Notes: generated by a model from the sequence alone, not told the origin. Shown: positions 10,019 to 18,321, numbered from the stretch's first letter. The stretch: 64,000 nucleotides of DNA from Betaproteobacteria bacterium (GCA_016716425.1 JADJWJ010000001.1:503450-567449); one strand, 5' to 3'. A program made the numbers and translations.

Positions 10019-11017
10019 TCAGGTCGCGTCGACGGTGAAGTACGCGGCGGCGCCGGGCGGCAGCGCGATTCCCGCGGCGTGCGCGCGACGCAGGAGCGTC
10101 CACGCCTGCCGGTACGACGCACGGTCGTGCAGTTCGCCGGCGATGCGCAGCGGCGCCCAGTCGGCGCCCTGCGCCGCCCCGATGATCGCCGCCGCGACCT
10201 CGACCTCGAGGTGGTCCGGCCGCATCGCGCGCACGATGCCGTCGATCTGCGCCGGATGGATGCTCCACATCCGCAGGTAGCCGAAGCCGTCGCGCGCGCG
10301 GCGCGCGTCGGCGTAGACGAGGTCGGGGTCGTCGAGCGCGCGCGTGACGTTGTGCGCGGGCACGACGCCGTGCGCCAGCGCGGCCGCGGCGACCTCGCAC
10401 TTCGCGCGGACGACGAGCGGGTGCTCGAACTGGCCCGGCGACACCATGGCGCTGCCCGGGATCGCGCCGTGGTGCGCGCTGACGAAGTCGAGCAGGCCGA
10501 AGTCGAGCGACACGATGCCCGGCAGCGCGGCGATCCGCCACGCGTCGTGCAGCGCACCCGGCGTTTCGATCAGCACCGACACGGGGATGGTCCGGCGCAG
10601 GCCGAGCTGCGCGACGCGGTCGCCGACGTGGGCGAGGAAGCGCTCGACGTCGGCCGCGCCGCCGGCCTTGGGCAGGGCCAGGAACGCGATGCGGTCGCCG
10701 GCGCCGTCGAGCAGCACGTCGACCTCCGTCTGCCACGCCGGGTGGTGCACGTCGTGGACGCGGGCGCCGACCCGCCCGTGCCGGTTCTCCGGGCCGCCGA
10801 TCAGCGTCGCCATCACCGCCGCGTGCGCGCGCTCGCCGCCGATCGGGGCGCCATCCTCGCAGTCGCACGCGATGTCGAAGTCCGGGCCGCGCTCCGCCTG
10901 CAGCGCGAGCGCCTTGCGGATGAACCGCTCGCTGCCGGCGTAGTGGACGCACGGAGGCAGTGCCGGCAGCGGCCGCTCGCCGTCGTGCAGCGCCACTTGC
11001 GGTGGGATCCGCTTCAT
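10019..11017 (-). CDS. HpcH/HpaI aldolase / citrate lyase beta subunit-like protein
   Basis: A 332-residue TIM-barrel protein of the CitE-like group, which cleaves or forms malyl-CoA, citramalyl-CoA, citryl-CoA or related esters using a divalent metal. Visible motifs are DIACDCEDGAP (metal-binding acidic cluster), SVLIETPGALHDA (Glu ligand), LDFGLLDF, and the C-terminal SIHPAQIDGIVRAM. It lies between mdh and the DUF3617/acnA pair on the same strand, a common betaproteobacterial arrangement that points to a role around the TCA or glyoxylate metabolism. It has none of the partner citrate lyase subunits nearby, so it is not classical citrate lyase. Exact substrate unknown. Confidence 0.87.
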   Translation of the reverse strand: MKRIPPQVALHDGERPLPALPPCVHYAGSERFIRKALALQAERGPDFDIACDCEDGAPIGGERAHAAVMATLIGGPENRHGRVGARVHDVHHPAWQTEVDVLLDGAGDRIAFLALPKAGGAADVERFLAHVGDRVAQLGLRRTIPVSVLIETPGALHDAWRIAALPGIVSLDFGLLDFVSAHHGAIPGSAMVSPGQFEHPLVVRAKCEVAAAALAHGVVPAHNVTRALDDPDLVYADARRARDGFGYLRMWSIHPAQIDGIVRAMRPDHLEVEVAAAIIGAAQGADWAPLRIAGELHDRASYRQAWTLLRRAHAAGIALPPGAAAYFTVDAT

Positions 11018-11059
11018 CGCTTCAGGTAAGGTCGGGCCGGCTGCGCCGGCCCGTTTCCA

Positions 11060-12052
11060 TCAGACGTTTTCCAGCAGCGAAGCCACGCCCGCCCGCTCCT
11101 CTTCGAGCTCCTTCAGCGTCGCGTCCATCCGCTGGCGCGAGAAGTCGTCGATCGGCAGGTCGCGCACCCGCGAGTACTCGCCGGCGGCCGTCGTGACCGG
11201 GACGCCGTAGACGACGTCCGCCGGGATCCCGTAGCTGCCGTCGGACGGCACGCCCATCGTCACCCACTTGCCCTGGGTGCCCAGCACCCAGTCGCGGACG
11301 TGGTCGATCGCCGCGTTGGCGGCGGACGCGGCCGACGACGCGCCCCGCGCGGCGATGATCTCGGCGCCGCGCTTGCCGACCTTCGGCAGGAACTGGTCGC
11401 GGTACCAGGCGTCGTCGTCGATCGCGGCCTTGACCGACGCCCCATCGATGGTGGCGAACCGGTAGTCGGCGTACATCGTCGGGGAGTGGTTGCCCCAGAC
11501 CACGACGCGTTCGAGGCTGCCGACCGACTTGCGAAGCTTCCCGGCGAGCTGCGACATGGCGCGGTTGTGGTCGAGCCGCATCATCGCGGTGAAGTTCTTC
11601 TGCGGCAGCGACGGGGCCGACTTCATCGCGATGTAGGCGTTGGTGTTGGCCGGGTTGCCGACGACCAGCACCCGCACGTTACGGGCGGCCGCGGCGTCGA
11701 GCGCCTTGCCCTGCTCGATGAAGATCTTCGCGTTCTCGAGCAGCAGGTCCTTCCGCTCCATGCCCGGACCGCGGGGCTTGGCGCCAACGAGCAGCGCGAC
11801 GTCGGCATCCTTGAATGCCTCTTTCGGGTCGCCGGTGCCCGTCATGCCGGCCAGCAGCGGAAACGCGCAGTCCTCGAGTTCCATCATCACGCCCTTCAGC
11901 GCGGCCTGCGGCTTGTCGAGCGGCAGCTCGAGCAGCTGGAGGATCACCGGCTGGTCCGGGCCGAGCATCTGGCCGGAGGCGATGCGAAACAGGATGGCGT
12001 AGCCGATCTGGCCGGCGGCGCCCGTGACGGCGACGCGGACGGGTGGTTTCAT
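11060..12052 (-). CDS. mdh: Malate dehydrogenase (NAD-dependent)
   Basis: Mdh oxidises malate to oxaloacetate in the TCA cycle. The 330-residue protein starts with a Rossmann motif TGAAGQIGYAILFRIASG and carries the substrate-binding RLDHNRAMSQLAGK and the catalytic His in VVWGNHSPTMYADYR, typical of the cytosolic-type MDH used by betaproteobacteria. Length is normal. It is the first gene of the minus-strand TCA run (mdh, citE-like, DUF3617, acnA) and diverges from a GntR regulator. An AT-rich palindromic site 158-183 bases upstream of its start is a probable shared operator. Confidence 0.96.
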   Translation of the reverse strand: MKPPVRVAVTGAAGQIGYAILFRIASGQMLGPDQPVILQLLELPLDKPQAALKGVMMELEDCAFPLLAGMTGTGDPKEAFKDADVALLVGAKPRGPGMERKDLLLENAKIFIEQGKALDAAAARNVRVLVVGNPANTNAYIAMKSAPSLPQKNFTAMMRLDHNRAMSQLAGKLRKSVGSLERVVVWGNHSPTMYADYRFATIDGASVKAAIDDDAWYRDQFLPKVGKRGAEIIAARGASSAASAANAAIDHVRDWVLGTQGKWVTMGVPSDGSYGIPADVVYGVPVTTAAGEYSRVRDLPIDDFSRQRMDATLKELEEERAGVASLLENV

Positions 12053-12209
12053 GGGCGGGACTCCTGGGTGGGGTGGACGACCGGCAGCGGTTCGCGCGTC
12101 GTGGTGCGTTGCAGCATGCCGAGGTGCCCGCGCTGCGGGGCGCCCGAGGGAGACGCGTTCCGGCTGCGATGCCGCATTCTAGGCGCGCGGGCGGCCGGTG
12201 TCAACGAAC

Positions 12210-12235
12210 TCTTATATCTTATATAAGACATAAGA
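12210..12235. promoter_or_regulatory. Nested palindromic operator between mdh and the GntR gene
   Basis: A perfect 12-base palindrome, tcttatataaga (12217-12228), is nested inside a second inverted pair, tcttat and ataaga, at 12210-12215 and 12230-12235. It is strikingly AT-rich compared with its surroundings and lies between the divergent mdh and gntR genes. The likely binder is the adjacent GntR/UTRA regulator, acting on its own gene, mdh, or both; this is inference from position and symmetry. Confidence 0.65.
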
Positions 12236-12270
12236 CAGGAGATAGACAGCGCCGGTGCCGCGCGCCGATA

Positions 12271-13059
12271 ATGCGCTGCCGGCCGCGGATGCGCTGCCGG
12301 CATTCAGGCCCCCTGCCGCCCTTGAGCGCCCCGTCCGCCGCCCCGTCGTTCGCGCCGCTTTACCTGCAGATCAAGGCGCTGCTCGAGAAGAGCCTCGAGG
12401 CGCGCGAATGGCGCCCGGGGGAGCCGATCCCGTCCGAGATCGAACTCGCGAGCCGCTACCAGGTGTCGCAGGGCACCGTGCGCAAGGCGATCGACGCGCT
12501 CGCCGCCGACAACCTCGTCGTGCGCCGGCAGGGCAAGGGCACGTTCGTCGCGACCCACACCGAGGAGCGAACCTCGCTACCGCGGTTCCTGCGCATCCGC
12601 CGCAACGAGGGCGGCGACGTTGCGCCGGTCAGTCGGCTCCTCGACGTCCGCCGGGCGAAGGCGGCGGCCGACGTGGCGCGGTTGCTGGGGCTCAAGCCCG
12701 GCGACCCGGTACTGGTGTTGAAGCGGGTGCTGGACTACGCGGGTGCGCCCGTCGTGCTCGACGAGATCACGCTTCCCGCGGCGCTCTTCCGCGGCCTGAC
12801 CAAGGCGCGATACGACGCCTACCGCGGTTCGATGTACGGGTTCTTCGAAAGCCAGTTCGGCGTGCGGATGCTGAAGGCGCAGGAGAGGATCCGCGCGGTG
12901 GCCGCCGATGCGGCGACCGCGGAGGTCTTGGGCACCGAGGTCGGCGCGCCGCTGCTCGCCGTCGACCGCGTCACCCTGACCTACGGCGACCGCCCGGTCG
13001 AGGTTCGCCGGGGCTTGTGCGTGACGCACGGCTACCACTACCTCAACGACTTGTATTGA
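12271..13059 (+). CDS. GntR family transcriptional regulator with UTRA ligand-binding domain
   Basis: A protein of about 262 residues with an N-terminal winged helix-turn-helix (PSEIELASRYQVSQGTVRKA, then LVVRRQGKGTFVA) and a C-terminal UTRA effector domain (VLKRVLDYAGAPVVLDEITL and following). Placed between mdh and sdhCDAB, it probably controls TCA genes in response to a small carbon metabolite. The start is uncertain: ATGs at 12271 and 12289 and a TTG at 12322 are all in frame, and none has a convincing ribosome binding site. The conserved domain begins near LYLQIKALLEK, so the N-terminal 15-30 residues are the doubtful part. sdhC follows after about 150 bases. Confidence 0.88.
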   Translation: MRCRPRMRCRHSGPLPPLSAPSAAPSFAPLYLQIKALLEKSLEAREWRPGEPIPSEIELASRYQVSQGTVRKAIDALAADNLVVRRQGKGTFVATHTEERTSLPRFLRIRRNEGGDVAPVSRLLDVRRAKAAADVARLLGLKPGDPVLVLKRVLDYAGAPVVLDEITLPAALFRGLTKARYDAYRGSMYGFFESQFGVRMLKAQERIRAVAADAATAEVLGTEVGAPLLAVDRVTLTYGDRPVEVRRGLCVTHGYHYLNDLY

Positions 13060-13124
13060 TCGCGCGCAAGGTCGCGCGCGCCGTGCGGTCAAGTTCGTTC
13101 TGGCGCAGGTCAATCCGGTGTGGC

Positions 13125-13146
13125 TATAATTGTGCGCTGCGCACAA
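13125..13146 (+). promoter_or_regulatory. sdh operon promoter -10 box with an abutting 17-bp palindrome
   Basis: A perfect TATAAT at 13125-13130 is followed immediately by the perfect palindrome ttgtgcgc-t-gcgcacaa (13130-13146), sharing one base with it. This is about 65-80 bases upstream of the sdhC start. A protein bound to the palindrome would sit at the transcription start, as a repressor would. No convincing -35 hexamer is visible at 17 bases, so activation or an upstream factor is possible. Confidence 0.6.
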
Positions 13147-13210
13147 GGGCGTCCGACGCGTGCGCGCACCCCGTCACTTCCGTCGGATTCGCCACGAGGA
13201 CACCACCAGG

Positions 13211-13609
13211 ATGGCAGCGCTGGAACGACCCGTCGTGAGGCCGCGGCCGGTCTATCTGAACCTGTTCGCGATCCGGCTGCCGCTGCCGGGCTTCGTTTCG
13301 TTCCTGCACCGCGCGACCGGCGCGCTGCTGTTCGTCGCCGGCATTCCCCTGCTGCTGTGGTGGGTCCAGCGCGGGCTCGCGTCGCCCGACGCGTGGAACG
13401 CGATGCGCGGCGCGCTCGCGCATCCGTTCGCCAAGCTCGTGCTGCTCGTGCTCGCGTGGGCGTACTTCCACCACTTCCTCGCCGGCATCCGCCACCTGCT
13501 GCTCGACCTGCACGTCGGGGTCGATCTGCCGTCCGCGCGGCGCTCGTCGGCGCTGGTCCTCGTGCTCGCGCTGGTCCTGGCGCTCGCCGTGGCGGTGGTC
13601 CTGTGGTGA
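13211..13609 (+). CDS. sdhC: Succinate dehydrogenase cytochrome b556 subunit
   Basis: SdhC is one of two membrane anchors of complex II and helps bind heme b and quinone. The 132-residue protein has three hydrophobic helices and the family motifs RPVYLNLFAIRLPLPGFVSF (quinone-site Ser region), HRATGALLF, and the heme-ligand helix YFHHFLAGIRHLLLDLHVG. The ATG at 13211 was chosen over an upstream in-frame start because homology begins near PRPVYLNL and an agg-rich stretch precedes it. The stop overlaps the GTG start of sdhD. Confidence 0.93.
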   Translation: MAALERPVVRPRPVYLNLFAIRLPLPGFVSFLHRATGALLFVAGIPLLLWWVQRGLASPDAWNAMRGALAHPFAKLVLLVLAWAYFHHFLAGIRHLLLDLHVGVDLPSARRSSALVLVLALVLALAVAVVLW

Positions 13610-13959
13610 CCCCCAACCGGATCGTCGTCGGCGCGCACTACGGGTGGCGCGACTGGCTGCTGCAGCGCGTCACCGCGGTGGCGATGGTGCTCTACACGCT
13701 GCTGATCCTGGCACTCGCCCTGTGGCACGGCGGGCTCGACTACGCCGCGTGGAAGGCCATCTTCGCGGGCGAAGCGTTCCGCATCGCGACGTTCGTGTTC
13801 ATGGCCTCGCTGCTGTGGCACGCGTGGGTCGGCGTGCGCAACATCGCGATGGACTACGTGAAGCCGGTCTGGCTGCGGCTGACCGTGCAGGTCGCCGTGA
13901 TCGGCCTGCTCGTCGGATACGCCGGCTGGACCATCCAGGTGCTGTGGGGGGGAACCTAA
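13606..13959 (+). CDS. sdhD: Succinate dehydrogenase hydrophobic membrane anchor subunit
   Basis: SdhD is the second membrane anchor of complex II. The 117-residue protein has three predicted membrane helices, an N-terminal RDWLLQRVTAVAMVLYTLL segment typical of the family, and a conserved His in LLWHAWVGVRNIAMDYVK that ligates heme b. Translation begins at a GTG that overlaps the sdhC stop codon (GTGA), implying translational coupling. The stop is one base before the sdhA start. Confidence 0.92.
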   Translation: MTPNRIVVGAHYGWRDWLLQRVTAVAMVLYTLLILALALWHGGLDYAAWKAIFAGEAFRIATFVFMASLLWHAWVGVRNIAMDYVKPVWLRLTVQVAVIGLLVGYAGWTIQVLWGGT

Positions 13960-13960
13960 C

Positions 13961-15727
13961 TTGTCCGCGCTTCCCGTCCGCAAGTTCGACGCCGTCATCG
14001 TCGGCGCCGGGGGCTCCGGCATGCGCGCGTCGCTGCAGCTCGCCGAGGCCGGGTTGTCGGTGGCCGTGCTGTCGAAGGTGTTCCCGACCCGCTCGCACAC
14101 GGTCGCCGCGCAGGGTGGCATCGGCGCGTCGCTCGGCAACATGTCCGAGGACAGCTGGCTCTGGCACATGTACGACACGATCAAGGGCTCCGACTGGCTC
14201 GGCGACCAGGACGCGATCGAGTACATGTGCAAGATGGCCCCCCAGGTCGTCTACGAGCTCGAGCACTTCGGCATGCCGTTCGACCGCAACCCGGACGGCA
14301 CGATCTACCAGCGTCCGTTCGGCGGGCACTCGGCCAACTTCGGCGAGAGGCCCGTCCAGCGCGCCTGCGCCGCAGCCGATCGCACCGGGCACGCGATGGT
14401 GCACACGCTGTATCAGCGCAACGTGCGGGCGCGCACGCAGTTCTTCGTCGAGTGGATGGCGCTCGACCTGATCCGCAATGCCGATGGCGACGTGCAGGGC
14501 GTGGTCGCCTACGAGATGGAAACTGGCGACGTGATGATCCTGCAGGCAAAGGTGACGGTGCTCGCCACCGGCGGCGCCGGCCGGATCTTCGCCGCGTCGA
14601 CCAACGCCTTCATCAACACCGGCGACGGGCTCGGAATGGCCGCGCGCGCGGGCCTCCCGCTCGAGGACATGGAGTTCTGGCAGTTCCACCCGACCGGCGT
14701 CGCCGGGGCGGGGGTGCTGATCACCGAGGGCGTGCGCGGCGAGGGCGGCATCCTGCTCAACGCGCAGGGCGAGCGCTTCATGGAGCGCTACGCGCCGAAC
14801 CTCAAGGACCTGGCGTCGCGCGACGTGGTGTCGCGGTCGATGGACCAGGAGATCAAGGAGGGGCGCGGCGTGGGGCCCCACAAGGACCACGTGCTGCTGA
14901 AGCTCGACCACCTCGGGCCCGACGTGATCCTGAAGCGGCTGCCGTCGATCCGCGAAATCGCGCTCAAGTTCGCCAACGTCGACTGCATCAAGGAGCCCAT
15001 TCCGGTGGTGCCGACGATCCACTACCAGATGGGCGGCATCCCGACCAACGTGAACGGCCAGGTCGTGGCGCCGAAGGGGAGCGATCCGAACGCCGTCGTC
15101 CCGGGCCTGTACGCAGTCGGCGAGTGCGCGTGCGTGTCGGTTCACGGCGCCAATCGCCTCGGCACCAACTCGCTGCTCGACCTGCTCGTGTTCGGCCGCG
15201 CCGCCGGCAACCACATCGTCGGGCAGAACCTGCGCGCGCAGGGCCAGCAGGCGCTCGCGCGCGATGCGGGCGATGCCTCGCGCGCGCGCCTCGCGCGGCT
15301 CGACGGCGCCTCGTCGGGGGAGTCGGTGCCGGAGGTCGCGCACGAGATCCGCAAGACGATGCAGGCGCACTGCGGGGTGTTCCGCAACCAGCAGCTGCTC
15401 GCCGAAGGCGTGCGGCAGGTCATGGACCTCGACGCGCGGGTGGCGCGCACGGCGATCGGCGACAGGAGCCGTGTGTTCAACACGGCGCGGGTCGAGGCGC
15501 TGGAGCTCGACAACCTGATCGAGACGGCGAAGGCGACGATCGTCTCCGCCGAGGCGCGGCGCGAGTCGCGCGGCGCACAGGCGCGCAGCGACTACCCGAA
15601 CCGTGACGACGCCAACTGGTTGAAGCACACGCTGTGGTACCGCGACGGCAGCCGCCTCGACTACAAGCCGGTGAACCTGAAGCCGCTGTCGGTGGAGGCG
15701 TTCCCGCCGAAGGCACGGACGTACTGA
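13961..15727 (+). CDS. sdhA: Succinate dehydrogenase flavoprotein subunit
   Basis: SdhA carries covalent FAD and oxidises succinate to fumarate. The 588-residue protein has the dinucleotide fold VIVGAGGSGMRASLQLAE, the FAD-linking His region RSHTVAAQGGIGASLGNMSED, the substrate-loop FHPTGVAGAGVLITEG, and MGGIPTNVNGQV. The start codon is an unusual TTG at 13961, one base after the sdhD stop, with gggggg-aacc as the Shine-Dalgarno region; homology reaches to within a few residues of this start and no ATG is nearby. It is followed by a palindromic repeat before sdhB. Confidence 0.96.
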   Translation: MSALPVRKFDAVIVGAGGSGMRASLQLAEAGLSVAVLSKVFPTRSHTVAAQGGIGASLGNMSEDSWLWHMYDTIKGSDWLGDQDAIEYMCKMAPQVVYELEHFGMPFDRNPDGTIYQRPFGGHSANFGERPVQRACAAADRTGHAMVHTLYQRNVRARTQFFVEWMALDLIRNADGDVQGVVAYEMETGDVMILQAKVTVLATGGAGRIFAASTNAFINTGDGLGMAARAGLPLEDMEFWQFHPTGVAGAGVLITEGVRGEGGILLNAQGERFMERYAPNLKDLASRDVVSRSMDQEIKEGRGVGPHKDHVLLKLDHLGPDVILKRLPSIREIALKFANVDCIKEPIPVVPTIHYQMGGIPTNVNGQVVAPKGSDPNAVVPGLYAVGECACVSVHGANRLGTNSLLDLLVFGRAAGNHIVGQNLRAQGQQALARDAGDASRARLARLDGASSGESVPEVAHEIRKTMQAHCGVFRNQQLLAEGVRQVMDLDARVARTAIGDRSRVFNTARVEALELDNLIETAKATIVSAEARRESRGAQARSDYPNRDDANWLKHTLWYRDGSRLDYKPVNLKPLSVEAFPPKARTY

Positions 15728-15734
15728 GATTCCT

Positions 15735-15810
15735 TTCACAAAGAGACGCAGAGACGCCGAGAATGAATACCATCCGCGCATGCCTCTGCGTCTCTGCGCC
15801 CTCTTGTGGA
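15735..15810. repeat. Hairpin-forming dispersed repeat between sdhA and sdhB
   Basis: The whole sdhA-sdhB gap is an imperfect inverted repeat: left arm cacaaagagacgcagagacg (about 15737-15757), right arm about 15782-15809 (cctctgcgtctctgcgc...ttgtgg), and a loop of about 25 bases. A related copy lies between sdhB and sdhE. No coding potential. Confidence 0.75.
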
Positions 15811-15819
15811 CCTTGACCC

Positions 15820-16515
15820 ATGAAGTTCCGCGTTTACCGCTACGACCCCGAGAAGGACGCGAAGCCCTACTACAAGGACTACGACGTCAAGCTCGAGCCG
15901 ACCGACCGGATGCTGCTCGACGCGCTGATGCGCCTGAAGGCGGTCGACGACTCGCTGTCGTTCCGGAGGAGCTGCCGCGAGGGCGTGTGCGGCTCCGACG
16001 CGATGAACATCAACGGCAAGAACGGGCTCGCCTGCGTCACCAACCTGAACGACGTGAAGGAGCCGGTCGAGTTGAGGCCGCTTCCCGGGCTGCCCGTGAT
16101 CCGCGACCTGATCGTGGACATGAGCCAGTTCTTCAAGCAATACCACTCGATCAAGCCGTACCTCGTCAACGACACGCCGCCGCCCGAGCGCGAGCGACTG
16201 CAGTCGCCCGGAGACCGCGAGGAACTCGACGGACTCTACGAGTGCATCCTCTGCGCATGCTGCTCGACGGCGTGCCCGTCGTTCTGGTGGAACCCGGACA
16301 AGTTCGTCGGTCCGGCCGGGCTGCTCGCCGCGTACCGGTTCATCGCCGACACCCGCGACCAGGACACGGAGGGCCGGCTCGACAACCTCGAGGACCCGTA
16401 CCGGCTGTTCCGGTGCCACTCGATCATGAACTGCGTCGACGTATGCCCGAAGGGCCTCAACCCGACCAAGGCGATCGGCAAGATCAAGGACTTCATGGTG
16501 AAGCGAGCGGTCTGA
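15820..16515 (+). CDS. sdhB: Succinate dehydrogenase iron-sulfur subunit
   Basis: SdhB passes electrons from FAD to quinone through three clusters. The 231-residue protein shows all of them: the [2Fe-2S] ligands in CREGVCGSDAMNINGKNGLAC, the [4Fe-4S] ligands in CILCACCSTACPSFWW, and the [3Fe-4S] region CHSIMNCVDVCPKGLNP. Length is normal. Hairpin repeats of the same family flank it on both sides within the operon, so mRNA around sdhB is likely structured. Confidence 0.97.
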   Translation: MKFRVYRYDPEKDAKPYYKDYDVKLEPTDRMLLDALMRLKAVDDSLSFRRSCREGVCGSDAMNINGKNGLACVTNLNDVKEPVELRPLPGLPVIRDLIVDMSQFFKQYHSIKPYLVNDTPPPERERLQSPGDREELDGLYECILCACCSTACPSFWWNPDKFVGPAGLLAAYRFIADTRDQDTEGRLDNLEDPYRLFRCHSIMNCVDVCPKGLNPTKAIGKIKDFMVKRAV

Positions 16516-16528
16516 AGGGGCAGTTCGT

Positions 16529-16609
16529 TCACAGAGAGACGCCGAGGCACCGAGGAATCCCGAACACTTGACCAATGTTTTTCCCTGCGCCGCTGCGCCT
16601 CTTTGTGGA
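16529..16609. repeat. Second copy of the hairpin repeat, between sdhB and sdhE
   Basis: Left arm cacagagagacgccgaggca (16530-16549 and on) pairs with ccctgcgccgctgcgcctct...ttgtgg (16583-16608). It is clearly related to the copy at 15735-15810. The right arm runs to within six bases of the sdhE start codon, so it may affect sdhE translation. Confidence 0.7.
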
Positions 16610-16614
16610 CGACG

Positions 16615-16857
16615 ATGCTCGACCAGGAACGCTGGAACCGGATCGTGTGGCGCTGCCGCCGGGGCATGCTGGAGAACGACCTCGTGCTGACCCGTTTCCT
16701 CGCGGCACGAGGGCGCGCGATGACGGAGGACGAGGTCGCGCTGCTCGACCGGTTGCTCGACCTGCCGGACAGCGAGTTGTGGGACCTGATCGCCGGCCGC
16801 CGCGAGCCGCAGGACCCGGCGGTCGGACCGTTGCTCTCCGCGCTGCGCCGCGCGTGA
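16615..16857 (+). CDS. sdhE: FAD assembly factor SdhE
   Basis: SdhE helps attach FAD covalently to SdhA. The 80-residue helical protein carries the hallmark RGxxE motif as RGMLE at residues 16-20, followed by NDLVLTRFL and the FLAARGRAMTEDEVALLDRLL helix pair. The ATG at 16615 fits the family; an in-frame GTG at 16603 lies inside the repeat arm and would add four residues. It sits between sdhB and gltA, its usual position in betaproteobacteria. Confidence 0.93.
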   Translation: MLDQERWNRIVWRCRRGMLENDLVLTRFLAARGRAMTEDEVALLDRLLDLPDSELWDLIAGRREPQDPAVGPLLSALRRA

Positions 16858-16910
16858 GCGCCGCGCGCCGCAGGCGACATGCCGGCCGGCCCTGCCACGC
16901 TTCTATGCCA

Positions 16911-16926
16911 CCCGGCGCGCGCCGGG
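16911..16926. other. 16-bp perfect palindrome upstream of gltA
   Basis: The sequence cccggcgcgcgccggg is a perfect inverted repeat about 40 bases before the gltA start and 54 bases after the sdhE stop. It could be the stem of a weak sdhE terminator or an operator; nothing else distinguishes the two. Confidence 0.4.
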
Positions 16927-16966
16927 CGGATTCCCGCAAGTCAGCGCACGCCCTGGAGCAACCGCA

Positions 16967-18274
16967 ATGACTGACCGCAACGCAACCCTCACCTTCTCCG
17001 ACGGCTCCGCCCCGGTCACGTTTCCCATCCTCTCCGGGACGATCGGCCCGGATGTCATCGACATCCGCACGCTGTACGGCAAGACCGGCAAGTTCACCTA
17101 CGACCCGGGATTCCTGTCGACGGCATCGTGCAACTCGACCATCACGTTCATCGATGGCGACAAGGGCGAGCTCCTGTACCGCGGCTATCCGATCGAGGAG
17201 CTCGCCACCAAGTGCGACTTCATGGAGGTCTGCCACCTGCTGCTGTACGGCGAGCTGCCCGACGTGGCGCAGAAGAAGGACTTCACGGGCCGCGTGACCA
17301 AGCACACGATGGTCAACGAGCAGATGCAGTTCTTCCTGCGCGGCTTCCGCCGCGACGCGCATCCGATGTCGGTGATGACCGGGCTGGTCGGCGCCCTGTC
17401 GGCGTTCTACCCGGACTCGATCAACCTGCACGACGCGCACCAGCGCGACATCTCGGCGATCCGCCTGATCGCGAAGATGCCGACGCTGGTGGCCATGGCC
17501 TACAAGTACTCGGTCGGCCAGCCGTACATGTACCCGCGCAACGACCTCTCGTACGCGGCGAACTTCATGCGCATGATGTTCGCTACACCCTGCGAGGACT
17601 ACAAGCCGAACGAGGTCCTGGTGCGCGCGATGGACCGCATTTTCACGCTGCACGCCGACCATGAGCAGAACGCGTCGACGTCGACGGTGCGGCTGTGCGC
17701 GTCGTCCGGCACCAACCCGTTCGCGGCGATCGCGGCGGGGGTGGCCTGCCTGTGGGGACCGGCGCACGGCGGCGCCAACGAGGCCTGCCTCGCCATGCTG
17801 GGCGACATCCAGGCCAATGGCGGCGTGGCGAAGATCGGCGAGTTCATCACGAAGGTCAAGGACAAGAACAGCAGCGTCAAGCTGATGGGCTTCGGCCACC
17901 GCGTGTACAAGAACTACGACCCGCGCGCGAAGCTGATGCGCGAGACCTGCCACGAGGTGCTCTCCGAGCTCGGCCTGCACGACGACCCGCTGTTCAAGCT
18001 GGCGATGTCGCTGGAGAAGATCGCGCTCGAGGACGACTACTTCGTGTCGCGCAAGCTGTACCCGAACGTCGACTACTACTCGGGCATCGTGCAGAAGGCC
18101 ATCGGCATCCCGGTGCCGCTGTTCACGGCCATCTTCGCGCTGGCGCGCACGGTGGGCTGGATCGCGCAGCTGAACGAGATGATCGCCGACCCCGAATACA
18201 AGATCGGCCGGCCGCGCCAGCTCTACACCGGGGCGACCCGCCGCACGGTGATGCCGCTCGCGCAGCGGAGCTAG
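16967..18274 (+). CDS. gltA: Citrate synthase (type II, hexameric-like)
   Basis: GltA condenses acetyl-CoA and oxaloacetate to citrate. The 435-residue length and N-terminal beta domain (LTFSDGSAPVTFPILSGTIG) are those of the NADH-sensitive proteobacterial type. Catalytic regions are visible: LHADHEQNASTSTVR, GPAHGGANEACLAML, and MGFGHRVYKNYDPRA. The last enzyme of the sdh-gltA transcript, it is followed by a strong terminator hairpin that separates it from the 2-oxoglutarate dehydrogenase genes. Confidence 0.97.
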   Translation: MTDRNATLTFSDGSAPVTFPILSGTIGPDVIDIRTLYGKTGKFTYDPGFLSTASCNSTITFIDGDKGELLYRGYPIEELATKCDFMEVCHLLLYGELPDVAQKKDFTGRVTKHTMVNEQMQFFLRGFRRDAHPMSVMTGLVGALSAFYPDSINLHDAHQRDISAIRLIAKMPTLVAMAYKYSVGQPYMYPRNDLSYAANFMRMMFATPCEDYKPNEVLVRAMDRIFTLHADHEQNASTSTVRLCASSGTNPFAAIAAGVACLWGPAHGGANEACLAMLGDIQANGGVAKIGEFITKVKDKNSSVKLMGFGHRVYKNYDPRAKLMRETCHEVLSELGLHDDPLFKLAMSLEKIALEDDYFVSRKLYPNVDYYSGIVQKAIGIPVPLFTAIFALARTVGWIAQLNEMIADPEYKIGRPRQLYTGATRRTVMPLAQRS

Positions 18275-18288
18275 CTTCGTCCGCAGTC

Positions 18289-18321
18289 CGACCGGGCGGC
18301 CGCGGGCCGCCCGGTCGTTTT
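18289..18321 (+). terminator. Rho-independent terminator after gltA
   Basis: A 13-base-pair stem, cgaccgggcggcc with ggccgcccggtcg, with a tiny loop, is followed immediately by TTTT. It lies 15 bases after the gltA stop and before odhA, so the two gene groups are probably separate transcription units. Confidence 0.85.

Noticed and set aside
9423..10952. Upstream extension of the acnA frame by 510 codons, as a possible fusion protein
   Set aside because: The extension overlaps the DUF3617 and CitE-like genes in another frame and is Arg/Ala-rich noise; aconitase homology starts exactly at the ATG at 9422.
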